Shown: positions 33,700 to 44,852, counted from the first letter of the stretch. The stretch is 64,000 nucleotides of DNA from Breviolum minutum Mf 1.05b.01 (GCA_000507305.1 DF239019.1:142001-206000); one strand, 5' to 3'. The notes: a model not told the origin generated them from the sequence alone. Translations and numbers: made by a program.

Positions 33700-36062
33700 C
33701 TCTTACATCTATCACCACCCACAGGACCAAGATTTTTGCCAATCCACGGGTTGATTTAGCTCGTCGTGTTTCGATTTTTCGCGCAACGGCTTTCCTGACC
33801 ATGACATACAACATTGGTACTTGGTTGCAACTCACGCAGGCGGAGCAACATGCGTGGTGCAGTGGTGTGATGAAGGTTTATCGCAAGCTACTCTCAAAGC
33901 TTTTCTCAAGCGATCAGCAATTTTCATTTGATGATGGTCGCGTGCTCGCCATGACAGGTCTTCCTCACCCTGAGGATCTTCTTCACTATGAACGTCTTCG
34001 ACATTTTGGTTTGGTGCTTCGACGTCCTAATGATGTCTTCTGGGCGTTAGTGGCAAATGAAGGCACATGGCTTATGCTTGTCCGCAACAGCTTTGCATGG
34101 CTCTATGATCAGATTCACGGCCTCACCAGTCTCCCTGATCCCAGACTCTCTCCAGAGACATGGCATTCACTTATTTGGGATATGCCACAACGTTGGAAGG
34201 GAATTCTTAAACGAGCACTTGCACATGCGACAGGACAACGCGAAATACAAGCTTATGTGAAAATTTTCCACAAAGACCTCTTTCAGACTTTGGAAGCGGC
34301 AGGATTGGTTTGTCAAGAAGCAGTTCAGATACAACCCATCGATCCACATACATGTCTGCTTTGCAACAAAACATTTGCGACCTTCACAGCGTGGGCAGTT
34401 CACTCTTTTGATGTTCATCAAAGAGTAAACAAGTTCAGACAACTGGATACAGGGTCGTTGTGTCGTGCGTGTGGCAAAGATTTTGTCACAAACAGCAGAC
34501 TTGTGCTGCACTTTCGCAGCTGTGGGAAATGTGCTTCTACAGTTGCGGCACAACGGTCATGGACGGCGCCGCAACCTTTCATGGGTAGTTCAAGCGTCCA
34601 ATCTACTATGCTGGAAGATTCAATGAAGCCATGGATTCAAACTGCTTCAGATACTCTTCCCCCAGGGCATGGTACACCTATGACCTCAGCGCAATTGGCC
34701 CTTATGACTTTAATGGCAACCATCGATTGGGACACCCTGCAAGACACTCAGGGTGCCTACGAACGTATCAAGGAGTTTGCTCATGCTCATCCGGTGCATC
34801 TCAGCGAAATTCGTGAAGTCGTTACTGCATTCACACACTTTCATCAAGACGTGACTGCTCATACACATCTGGATGCCTTACTGCGACAAGCACGCACGTG
34901 GTTCATTACAGATGACAGTGAACGGATTGGTCAGGATGAATGGAATACAGTACAACAGCAACGATACATTGATTTCCCCGAACTTTGCACCTTTGAGCCA
35001 AGGGCAGCTACACCAAGGAAGTCGCCAAGGATGTTATATGTACTTCACCTTTTCAGTGGGGTCAAACGTTCAGGTGATTTTCACAGCTACATCGATGCTC
35101 TAGCAGATAAATTCTCAGGAATTTTCTGCCCCATCTCAGTGGATATTGCACTGCACGCCACGCATGGTGACCTCCTACGCTTCAAAACGCAGATGTTTTG
35201 GTTACAATGCGCGGCAGACGGCAAAATCTTCTTTGTACTATGTGGACCACCTTGTGAAAGTTGGTCTGCTTCTCGCATGAGACATCTTGAAGATGGGACC
35301 GGGCCCCGGCCCATACGCGAGTCGTCTCCTACCTCCCTTTTGTGGGGCAAGGCGCAATTGACGCTTAGAGAAATCAAGCAGATTTCCTTTGCTAATCGTT
35401 TGTTGCAGTTTGCCCTACTTATGATGAGCCGACAGCTCATCACAGGGAACTTCGGCATATTAGAACATCCTGCTTTAGCTACGCCACGCCACGGAGTCCA
35501 ACCGGCCAGTATCTGGCTACTGCCATGTATGCGGGTGATTCTTCAACACAGTGGTGCACGCTTGCTGGATATTTACCAAGGTTTCTACAATGCCATCAGT
35601 CCCAAACCAACCACCTTTTTATGCGTGGCGGACCCATATCATGCGGACCTTATTGAAGAGGCCTTGACACTTTCTCGAACCCGCATGAGTCTCCCACCCG
35701 CACTTCGCATGGGAAGAAGGAAGGACGGTACTTTCTCGACGAATCCTTTGAAAAGATATCCTCCAGCACTATGTGCAGGGCTTGCTAAGGTGGTCGGGGT
35801 CTGTGCTTCCGAAGATTGTATTTCAGCTCTCAACACCACATCCGATGATGGCATTACAGCAGTCGCTACGGCACTTCAGATTGGATATGACGAGGTCAAG
35901 GACTCTACGCTATCTGATGACGCAGCCGACTTCGCTACGGGTGCCTATGATGGATGTATGGATCCTTCTACGAACCCCCCTGGATGTCACTCCCTTTCCT
36001 CATTTGATCATCAAGGCTCATGTGTTGGATATAAGATTTCATTCTTTTCTCACGGTAAGTAA
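33645..36062 (+). CDS. LINE second open frame: RT C-terminus, zinc fingers, C5-methyltransferase-like domain (805 codons)
   Basis: This continues the reverse transcriptase protein after a frame break; in frame, coding sequence extends a little upstream (TFYNHLGG). Residues 8-100 are the conserved RT C-terminal region (EIKRRIAMTL, MTYNIGTWLQL). A C2H2 finger (C237, C240, H253, H258) is followed by a C2HC finger (C273, C276, H289, C293), probably nucleic-acid binding. From residue 463 lies a methyltransferase-like domain. It has motif I YVLHLFSGVKRSGDF, an acidic strand end PISVDI (D500), motif III HGDLL (D509), motif IV CGPPCESWSASR with candidate catalytic C537, and EHP (607-609) where C5-methyltransferases usually have ENV. 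A recognisable motif VIII or target-recognition domain is not evident. The domain could methylate DNA or be a derived non-catalytic relative. Confidence 0.88.
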   Translation: MVVHGSRHLTEIKRRIAMTLTSITTHRTKIFANPRVDLARRVSIFRATAFLTMTYNIGTWLQLTQAEQHAWCSGVMKVYRKLLSKLFSSDQQFSFDDGRVLAMTGLPHPEDLLHYERLRHFGLVLRRPNDVFWALVANEGTWLMLVRNSFAWLYDQIHGLTSLPDPRLSPETWHSLIWDMPQRWKGILKRALAHATGQREIQAYVKIFHKDLFQTLEAAGLVCQEAVQIQPIDPHTCLLCNKTFATFTAWAVHSFDVHQRVNKFRQLDTGSLCRACGKDFVTNSRLVLHFRSCGKCASTVAAQRSWTAPQPFMGSSSVQSTMLEDSMKPWIQTASDTLPPGHGTPMTSAQLALMTLMATIDWDTLQDTQGAYERIKEFAHAHPVHLSEIREVVTAFTHFHQDVTAHTHLDALLRQARTWFITDDSERIGQDEWNTVQQQRYIDFPELCTFEPRAATPRKSPRMLYVLHLFSGVKRSGDFHSYIDALADKFSGIFCPISVDIALHATHGDLLRFKTQMFWLQCAADGKIFFVLCGPPCESWSASRMRHLEDGTGPRPIRESSPTSLLWGKAQLTLREIKQISFANRLLQFALLMMSRQLITGNFGILEHPALATPRHGVQPASIWLLPCMRVILQHSGARLLDIYQGFYNAISPKPTTFLCVADPYHADLIEEALTLSRTRMSLPPALRMGRRKDGTFSTNPLKRYPPALCAGLAKVVGVCASEDCISALNTTSDDGITAVATALQIGYDEVKDSTLSDDAADFATGAYDGCMDPSTNPPGCHSLSSFDHQGSCVGYKISFFSHGK
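34353..34523 (+). other. Tandem C2H2 and C2HC zinc fingers in the LINE
   Basis: First finger: C-x2-C-x12-H-x4-H (CLLCNKTFATF...). Second finger: C-x2-C-x12-H-x3-C (CRACGKDFVTN...). They sit between the RT C-terminus and the methyltransferase-like domain, and probably help template or target binding. Confidence 0.85.
35031..35789 (+). other. C5-cytosine methyltransferase-like domain within the LINE
   Basis: Spans residues 463-715 of the second frame. The PPC codons lie at 35247-35255 and the EHP codons at 35463-35471. The order motif I, acidic strand end, GD, PPC, E-H-P matches the first half of C5-DNA methyltransferases. The sequence between motif IV and EHP (GPRPIRES, LLWGKAQLTLREIKQ) is not typical of canonical enzymes. 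Confidence 0.75.
35975..35980 (+). other. Probable second frame break in the LINE (C6 run)
   Basis: After the run of six C the 805-codon frame becomes low-quality serine-rich sequence. The next frame instead reads DVTPFPHLIIKAHVLDI and stays open to a TAA ending at 36096. One extra C explains the switch. This is an inference from protein-like composition, without a family alignment. Confidence 0.5.
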
Positions 36063-36505
36063 GAAGGGTCCTGATCTGCAAACAATTCATAATTAACTTG
36101 ATATAGGTCGCGCCGAAAACTCCTCCTCTGTGTGCCTCGTGGAAAATATATTTATGTATATTAAAAAATGATACATCACAAATATGTATCCACTACTTCC
36201 TCATGATACGTTTCTAGGGATCTTCAAATAGTCGGGGAGGTGGTTGAGCCACCCAGTTTTGAAATATGATTGTCGATTTAGATCATCTCACCTGTTGGAT
36301 CAGAGTCGAAATCAAAAAGATTGTTTTGTGAGATGCCCGATGCGAAACCCTACTAGTATCCAGAATCATCTGGGTGAAGTGCAATATTTTACGACCTCCA
36401 ATTTTGCAAGAATCGGGCTATTTTGGGGATGATTCCACTGCTAAACCACCATTTGCGGTGATGTCATGTGACATCCCTATAATTCACCCAAATAGTCATT
36501 CATCG

Positions 36506-36632
36506 TAACCCCCCCGAAAATGAACCAATGTCCCCTGAAAGGGGACCACCTTAAAATTCGAAAGGAAATAAATCATTCGAACCAAACATCAACTTTCAGG
36601 GGATGCAGTACTAGTTAGCTTTAGGGGGAGTA
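36506..36632. mobile_element. Foldback MITE family A copy near the LINE 3' end
   Basis: Arms carry TCCCCTGAAA and its complement TTTCAGGGGA. The element is TA-bounded with the internal GGAAATAAATC...CCAAACATCAA block. It lies about 400 bp downstream of the LINE. Confidence 0.7.
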
Positions 36633-39330
36633 CCTTTCCATGGAAACTATAAATCAACAAGTCCAACGCACCATCCCGGACCAGAGGTTACCGTACTCCC
36701 CCCCGATCTCCAGGTAACATGGCACATTGTCTCCATCCTGGCGTTGTATGGCGGTTGATTCAACCCGGCCAAAGAAAAGGTTTCCCACCTTTTTGAAGGA
36801 GAAACAACCCCTGCTAGACTGCTAAAAATGCACTTCCAAGGAAAAGCATCCCTGCTAAATTTGCCAAAACGATTCATACAGTCAAATTTGTATGCAAGTT
36901 CGGAGTTGTGAGTTGATGTCTTAAATGCATTTTCACTGCTGATTACAAGCCTGGTTTAAAACAAACATGGTAGTTTCTGAACCCCTGCAGAAACTGGATC
37001 AACTGATGTGCTCACTTGCACTCTTCTGTTTTGTGTATCCAATGTATCAAATCCAAGTGTGGACATCCAACCATCTTTGGGCCTTTCCACAGTAGTACAT
37101 TCCAGTCTACCCAGCAATCTTTAATTGGAGATCTATCTCTAACTCCATTCATAGTTCCCCTTTCATACCGTTGCTGGTTGAGATCCTGCACCACCTTGGA
37201 TGTACAAAACACCTACAATCATACAAGTGGATAAACTACCAATCAACTGCTGGGGGATTTTAGCCATCAAAACTAACTCTGCTTAGCAATTATTTGCAAC
37301 AGCGCTGTACTTTGCTAATCGATTTTGCCCCCCAAGGCATGTAGATCAGACAGGTGGTTGGACCTTCAGGTTCAAAACCCGGGGGCGCTCTTTTTCGTGC
37401 CGGGATGATCCATGAATATCCCGGCAAGGCTAAGAAGTGGTGCTTATTGATCATCAAATGGGTGGATCCTCATAACATTTCCGGCAGTTGTTGACATCTG
37501 ATTACAAAAAAAACAAGGCAATCAATCAAAATTGTTCAAACAAGCACATTGGTAAGATAGCATCCCAAGTGCCACATATATGTAACATAAACACTTTTGC
37601 TCCTCCAGAACCTGATCCAATCAACTCGGAAACCCCAGGTGTTGACGTTTTTCCGAATGACCGGTCTCACTCCTAAACATCGCTTGAACAATTCAGTTGT
37701 TCTGCCTGGATGATACAGGTTAACTTACCATCAAAAGGGGTGGCTGCAACTTGTAACCCTATGACCTGCAGCTGAAATACTGTCTCGAAATGTCTAGAAC
37801 ACTTCTGGTAGCTCAATCTGGGAATGTAAATTTTAGATACCCCCAACTACTCCGTAAAGCTGACTCCCCGAAACCAACCACCAGCTAGACTTTGTGGATG
37901 TGTCTCGAAAATCAGGGGCCCCAAAATCTAGCATTGGTCATTTCCCTGCTAAAATTAAAAGAAAACAGGAGATTTGAGAGTTATTTTTTTTTGAAACATA
38001 ACATACCCATATAAATCCCATACAAACAATTTTCTTCATATTTCATGATGTTTTTCATGAGCTGTTGCATGAATCGACCCCACCGCACCTGAAGGCGTTG
38101 GATGTGATCTAACAGCAAGGCTCCTACTCTTCGGCCTCTGCGCTTGTGGAGGTGACAGAAACTTGGAATTCTGGGATTCCAAACGTATTGGATTAAGGAA
38201 GAAACACACATGTAAACAATATTTCTTTATAGCAAACAAAGTAAAAAGGAACAAACAAACAGTATGCAGAAAAAAACACAAAACATCTATGATTGTTTCT
38301 GGACTTCGGTTTGTATGACACGAGTTTCGAATTAGCCTCGAACTGGGCTGGTCCTGCAATCAAAATTTTGATGGCAAACAAATGAAGAACTACTTCACCG
38401 TTGAGAGGGCAAAAAGATAGCATGCGTCAATTGTTCACTTTTATAAGGATATTTTCAGCATCAACCGGTGACACTTGAAGAATTGCACATCAATCCTATG
38501 GTAATCCTATCATTCTGCTGGATTGTTAAAGACTAATTGAGATTCATTCGGGAAAAATGGAGATTTACAGACTATGACTATACATCATCCCTTTCTTCGA
38601 ATCCCTTTTCTACACTGCGGAATTGCTACCCAGCGGAAAAAACTAACAGCGCCTTGAGCATGAGGCGCCACAGCGAGAAACCACAAATACCAGTGCCTCG
38701 GAAAAGGAACATGTGGGTACGGCTTGGGCAAGTGAAGAGTACATACCCCAATCTCTCCAGTTCCCCCAAAAAAATTCATACCAAATCGACCCCCCGAAAA
38801 ATTGTTTGTTTGTATCTCTAGATCAATATATAATCATATATATACATCTGCACGTATCATTTAAAGCTTCAAAGAAATATAGGAAACAGAGTTGGTACAT
38901 GTTGCTATATATATACATATACTTCGGCTTCTCGTTCCATTTCCTTCAATGCCAGTGATAATGAGTTGATGAAGGGATAGAACTCTGAGTAAAAGAGATC
39001 GTTATCATGATCTCTCAACAAAAATATAAAGATACACTGATACACATACATATATAATATACATATATACGATAAACGTGTCCAAGTATGCCAGAGTGGG
39101 TGGATTGCATAAATTGACGTGACATATACACATGTATACATATAGTATGCTAGTAAGATCTCATGGTAAAACTCACTCCGTTCAAGAAACATAGCAATAG
39201 CCTACTTAAGAAGAAAGATTAATCTTCTGGCTCAAAGTGCCATGAGAACATGTACGCCATCAGCTCCAACCACCTCCAAGAGCTTGAACTATGACCACCG
39301 TTTGAGAGATCTGGCAGCTTTTTTCAAAGT

Positions 39331-39443
39331 CATATGGGTGTTTCCTGAAATGGTGGTTACCCTACAAACACCATAAAATGATCATTTTTAGTAGGAAAAC
39401 CAATAGTTGTTGGGTACCACCATTTTCGGAAACCCCCATATAG
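39331..39443. mobile_element. Foldback element family B
   Basis: Inverted arms TATGGGTGTTTCCTGAAATG then GTGGTTACCC, and GGGTACCACCATTTTCGGAA then ACCCCCATA. It is TA-bounded, about 113 bp, with termini unlike family A. A single copy was recognised. Confidence 0.6.
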
Positions 39444-40177
39444 GTAATATGATAATGTTAAGTAGACGATTATACAACACTAGAAGATTATACAATACAA
39501 TTCTGTGTTGTTTAATCGTGGTGGTGCATTTTTGAGCAATCTATGACTTTTCTGGGAGTACCCCGTGCCAGGGTTGATTCATATAATATTACTCTCTAAT
39601 GAGCTCACATGGCAACAGAACATACCCCCTGATCTTTGAGAGCAAATACATGGTACCATAAAATCCGTTTTCTGTAGACTATGGCATTTTTGAATGCCCT
39701 TGACAAACCAAGGTTTGTCAAGGGCCAATTTCCAGAAGAAATGGAATAGAAACCTTAGGAATTTAGTGATCCGATCCAGTATCCCTCCGAGACATAGACA
39801 ACATTTCGTGGGTTTTGCCTATTGTTGAGTCAATAGTTATGTAAGGATGATTGAAATGAAGTGTGGATGCGCCGCCGTCGCTATTAAGTTACAAACATGT
39901 CCTTTTAGATAAGGTGGTATTTCAAAAAACGGTGATGTTGCCTGCTAGGTGTTGATTGCTAACCAACCCATAAAAATCCCTTTGACAAGAACTCAGCAAT
40001 GAATTGCTACTTGGGAAGAACAAAACTTATTCAAACAAGTAAGCACTATCCGGGTACATTTCAACAGCTTACCTATCTAAACACATCAGGTCATATTGGT
40101 GTGAGCTAAATCTTACAGGTGGAACACCAAGATTGTCAGCTTCAACTCCAATTACCCATGTCTGGTAATCGCGTGCA

Positions 40178-40221
40178 AGTGAAACTTGGGTTTCTACTCC
40201 AGCGAAATCCAAGTTTCACCC
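40178..40221. repeat. Perfect short inverted repeat (hairpin)
   Basis: GTGAAACTTGG and its exact complement CCAAGTTTCAC lie either side of a 22-base loop, an 11-bp stem. It is not obviously part of the foldback families described here. Confidence 0.6.
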
Positions 40222-41219
40222 CTCTAAAAATCGCTATCACCGAGCTGCGGTTTTCGTTTCACGACTTCATGGTGGGTTGCATGGGTCGTGGTGCTCAAGG
40301 CCTAAGGGTGATTTGTATGTACGTATTCATGTATATAAATATATGCATGTTTATACATAGATTTTACATGTGCACACGTCACTCACGGAATTGATTCATA
40401 CAAAAACATCCCAAAAGTCCATGAAGGTTCAATGTCGATTTATCACATGATGGCGATAAATGACAACATCATGTTCGTCGCTCGACTGAAATGGGGAATG
40501 GACAGCTTCCACATCTAACAGATAGGATAATCAACAATATCAGGCACGAACAATGTCATATTGTATTGCAATGCGAGTTGGTCCATTGCGAATATTGCGC
40601 GGTTCGATACAACTTAGAAGACTTTTGATGTTGGGTTCATTGGTTCTTGCGTGTTCTCTTCAGATTGACCATGCAATGGATGCTAAATTTTGGCGAAATT
40701 TGGGGTACACTATCATGAAAATCCATCACAACAAATATGCCCCGGAAATGGAGTGGGTTCCCTTCTTGCTTGCAAAACACCACGATTCATAACCATGCAA
40801 ATTCTCTTGCATGCAAATTCGGACCATAAAACTACATGCTGTATCTATTTTATGACTAAGGGTAATGCACTGGTAATGCCACTGGGAAACTACGATCAAA
40901 TAGTCATAGTTTGAACAACCCCTGCATGACCAACTCCTCTTACAGGGATGATTGCAGAACATGTGGTTGGACGAATCGCGTATTTATGGTGAGATGGGAA
41001 TGGCTCAAAACTACAGTTTCAAAAAAAACAAAACAAATCATATTCTGCTTTCCAAGCATCAATTTTGGGGTCAATAACTTTGAGCTGCATATCACCATTC
41101 CCTAGTATGTACACATGTTGTTGACGGACCATGGCATTCATTTCCTGAAAGACCTACCTGACCCGGCCTATGATCCCCCTGCAAGTTGGGCTGAGGCGCT
41201 CTATCACGGCGTCGGGCAG

Positions 41220-41315
41220 GAAGGGCCCAAGAAGATGAGGCCTATCAGAGACTGGACAGAAAATTCTGCAGGGCACATCTGCTTACGTTTGGCCAGTTAA
41301 TGGGCTGGGAGGAAG
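41220..41315 (+). CDS. Candidate exon, unknown protein
   Basis: 96 nt between GTCGGGCAG and a GTAGGT donor, encoding a segment with AQEDEAYQRLDRKFC and AHLLTFGQLMGWEE. The region is GC-rich compared with its flanks, which supports coding. A second plus frame (DPAYDPPASWAEALYHG) and one minus frame are also open across part of it. Coding content is likelier than the exact frame. No family recognised. Confidence 0.42.
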
Positions 41316-42420
41316 GTAGGTGCGAGTACATTCACATTGATTTTACAGGGAACCAACCCGAAACAGACAAGTTTTCATGTCCTTTTTGATAGCCAATGTC
41401 GCACCACAGTAGAGTGAAGCTGCGAAACACATATGCACAAGAGAAATATATCTTGTATATCTACGCACATTCAGTGGACAAATACCTGTCATATCTGATG
41501 AATATGTCTCACACTTTGACTGTGGGTTGTTCACTCAATTCACGGGACTTGCAACTTACATCTTACATTCCGAAAGCAAAAGGTACTCGTAACTTATCAC
41601 CTACTCATAGGAACAAATCATATACAGTACAAATACGTACAACTTGTGTTGTGGGATGATCTTCCCTGTACATAGAATGTCAGGAGGTCCTCCATACTTC
41701 CAAGTCGTGGCTTGGAGTGACTGATGGGTAGGTACAACTTACAAACCAATTTCACAAACGTCATATCTTTTGGGTCTTATCATCCTTCCTTTCACCAAGA
41801 GTTGTCTAGAAATGGAACACTTCCATATAATTCCTTATTCCTTGTTCGATATGTGCTAAGCGAATCATTTGCGTGTAATCGGGCTGCCATCTTTTCAGGA
41901 CTTGCTTGCTTTCCAAGGTGTAATACTTTGGGGGATCCTACCACACCTGCGAGCATGCGACAAAAGCAAGATCGAAGAACAAATAAGCATCTACATCTAC
42001 ATATACATGGTATATAGAAATACCCAAACCTATCCAAACAAATTGTACCATTTATCTCGTCTTGCAACCATTTGAATTGGTAGGTTCTCTCATACAAAAC
42101 GATACAAAAAACACAATGCAACAAATTCCTACACATTTATTCTGGATTCCCATAAACTTAGCATTTTTCCTAGTTTGGGGTTGTTGAATTTTCGTCCCTT
42201 TCAGCAGTATCCCGGCCTCCTTGCCGTAAAAAGGTGGCGGACCCACAGGGCCTTGATGCTGCATTTCGGTGGATTTCCAGGCTTCATCATGCTTCATTGG
42301 CTGTATATGTAAACGGTGAATGTACCCGGTATATCCCGGGATATCATATCTACTGTATATTAATATGTATATATATATGATATATATATATATCTGACTA
42401 TATATGTATATTTTTACTTG

Positions 42421-42580
42421 TAGGGGTAAAAGTATGCCACCATTTGATTGGCACTCATCTTGTTCAGCGACCCCTGTACTTGGGATGACACGCCCTGATT
42501 TCAGCTGCATACTTTCACCTGTTCTTGTTTGGTGAGGATCCAACAACATGTTGGTAAACCGGGAAAACTTAGCAGATTCC
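42421..42580 (-). CDS. Candidate coding segment, strand uncertain
   Basis: The minus-strand frame reads MESAKFSRFTNMLLDPHQ and later VAEQDECQSNGGILLPL, then runs into a TA microsatellite. The plus strand is also open in one frame over much of it. No domain was recognised. Confidence 0.22.
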
Positions 42581-43353
42581 ATCCACACCGTTCTACACCT
42601 CAATGCTTACCTCAATCAGCGATGATGAGTTGTTCATTCATAGTACGTTAATCTATTGAATCTATATGAATCTATACTTTGATAGTAAATCTATAGTTAT
42701 ATAAAGTGTAAAATAGTTGCATATACCGTTGTCCTTGATTTCAAAGACTTGGGACATCATGTTCGGTTCCAGCCTTTCTGAACAACTCTCAATCCTTATG
42801 CACAAAATTTCTCATATACTTTTTAGCGCAACTTCACATATAGCACCTGGAAAGCAAATGAGAAAACTTATATATTCGTTACCCTGTATGTCTGTAGCTC
42901 GTCATCATCCTTAGCCCTTGGTTCTAGAACTGGGACGTCGGGCCATTCCTGGTGAGATCCACAAGAGCCGCATCCTCCGGGTTTTAGATGTAAACGGGGG
43001 GTCAGCCAACAAAGAAATGACTACAGTCTACAGTAATCCAAAGTTCTTGCAAATTCGTCTCATCCTTGTTGTTCTCACTTGTATATGTATGTATCAAGAT
43101 GGGTAGAAAGTCAAACAACATGGAAGCATTCCAGCATTTCGTGACTTTGTCACGCATATGTTGATGATGTTCATCACGTGCCACTTCTGTCTGCGCAAGT
43201 TAACGACTTCAAGATTGGATTCCATAAACATCTGTATCTAAGTCTAACCGTACCAGTATGCCATCATTCTCATCCAAATCAAGGTTCCTATGGGTGTAGG
43301 TTGGACCTGACACAGGCTTCTGGGCTCATAAATCAACCATGTAAACTTTGCAG

Positions 43354-43489
43354 GATTACAGGAAGAATCTTGGCACGAATTTTCCGCAATGACGTCAACC
43401 CTGCCAAGACAGTCTTTCTCCCGTGCCTTCCCTACTGCCAGGATCAATCAACCTTTCTACCTTTCCTCACGGCCCAGTTGAGCCTCAAG
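43354..43489 (+). CDS. Candidate exon, unknown protein
   Basis: 136 nt between AACTTTGCAG and a strong GTATGT donor. The frame that stays open to the donor encodes ITGRILARIFRNDVNPAKT and continues with LPYCQDQSTFLPFLTAQLSLK. A second frame (LQEESWHEFSAMTSTLPRQ) stops just before the donor. The minus strand is closed in all frames, so the plus strand is favoured. No family recognised. Confidence 0.42.
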
Positions 43490-44708
43490 GTATGTTCCAG
43501 GTCGCAACAACAAAGCCAAACCACTCATCAAACCGTCCTGTCCAGTGGTCAGGAGTGTTGTAGTGATGATAATTTCCTAGAATTACTGGTATGATGACCA
43601 CATAACTATAAGATGTGATAAATTACTTTGCTCAACCACAGCCGAAGCGATATGGTGAGGTCACGAGCACACTTCTACGGTGGTTGATCACATCGCATTG
43701 AGGGGCCCATTGTGATCCGACACCTTCTGAGTCAACATCACCACTGGGATATCACCTTTTAAACATCACTGACGACATGGAAGTTGCAAGGGAAGTGCTA
43801 ACCCCTCCCCCCCAAAAAAAAGAAAACGTATCACGTTTCACCAACTTGCACTTTCCTAAAACATGATGCTTCTGGAAGGATTCTAGGACTAAACTGCAGG
43901 GCTGTCCTCCTGCACAGCTATAGACACTCCATTGATAGCCGGAATGACCTGATCAAAACGATTGGCTTCCATAAATAATAGTCATCAATACTGAACTCGG
44001 CTTTTTGCCCTGGAAACACGGCATTGAAAGCTCTGGACCGGGACGTGTGCGCATCTTCCACTGTGTATTTGATAAACATAGGAATGATGACCGCTGCATC
44101 CTGCATCTCCTCGGAAATTGCCATAATCTTTCCTATAAACATATATTTGCATGAACAGGGCGAACATTGCACCTCAACGACTTTCCAATCTACACTTCCG
44201 ATGTCTGTTCAGTTTCTGACCATTGATCCGAGGTCCCTTACATGAACGGCTAAAGTGGCCAACCATCTGACATAACCTCAGCCAAGGTCTTGCAGTTTTA
44301 TCTTTGTCGTTGGTTGGTGGGTTCAACCGTTCAGCCCAACTGGAAAAATGATGAATCAGTCAAATTGGGATCGTTTTCAATCATGAACGTCAATGATTTT
44401 TGAAACCACCTAGTCTGGCTGTTTCATCCTCCACGGGAGACATGTTGATTTCAATTTCACAAAACATGGATGTAGCATTCGATGAATCTCGAAGGAGTAC
44501 GCCCTAAAGAATCTATACACCTGGACCTGAACTTTATCTACCAGAAGCTCCAACACATCTTTATGAAATATTGTCGCCGTGAAACATCAAGACAATTTTG
44601 GGGAACTTCGACCTAATGTGAAAAAGCAGGGGTTAAAGAAAGGTGATGGTCGAGTCAAAAGGATTCCGGTGGTTCAAAAAAGACCATTCTTTCTTCACCC
44701 TTCTTCCT

Positions 44709-44852
44709 GGAGGAGTAGGGGACTACGAGGTAAAAGGGCGGCCATTGCTCTCCGAGACACGTGTGTATTGCCCTTCCGATCCTGGTTCGGTACCGACCAC
44801 CCAGCGAAAGCCTGCCATCTCTTGGGATGTGACCCAAATTAGGGGTCTCTAA
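44709..44852 (+). CDS. Candidate coding segment, unknown protein
   Basis: A GC-richer segment with the plus-strand frame GDYEVKGRPLLSETRVYC followed by PTTQRKPAISWD, open to a TAA at 44850. Splice boundaries are uncertain, and a minus-strand frame is also open here. No domain recognised. Confidence 0.28.
   Translation, partial: GGVGDYEVKGRPLLSETRVYCPSDPGSVPTTQRKPAISWDVTQIRGL

Larger units (their letters stand above)
32219..36096 (+). mobile_element. 5'-truncated LINE-type retrotransposon with reverse transcriptase, zinc fingers and a cytosine-methyltransferase-like domain
   Basis: Recognisable element sequence starts just after a TA microsatellite (32197-32212), with the linker ahead of the reverse transcriptase. 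The endonuclease domain typical of LINEs is absent, so the copy is 5'-truncated. Domain order is reverse transcriptase (frame 1), thumb and C-terminal region, two zinc fingers, a linker, and a C5-DNA-methyltransferase-like domain (frame 2). The C-terminal tail is best read in a third frame, ending at 36096. No poly-A tail or target-site duplication was identified. Capture of DNA methyltransferases by retrotransposons has been reported for dinoflagellates and charophytes (de Mendoza et al. 2018, from memory); whether this belongs to that family needs a search. The element lies on the strand opposite to VWA8. Confidence 0.9.
36100..41200. other. Mostly non-coding stretch downstream of the LINE
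   Basis: Holds a foldback element at 36.5 kb, a second inverted-repeat family at 39.3 kb and dispersed TA-rich tracts. Only weak coding candidates were seen: a plus-strand segment near 38653-38729 (LEHEAPQRETTNTSASEKEH) and a short exon-like piece at 40119-40162. Confidence 0.45.

Noticed and set aside
34167..34553. 128-codon minus-strand cysteine-rich open frame
   Set aside because: Exact antisense of the LINE zinc-finger region. The plus strand carries the ordered finger spacings.
37316..37400. Possible tRNA T-arm (GGTTCAAAACC)
   Set aside because: No acceptor stem, D-arm or anticodon arm could be fitted around it.
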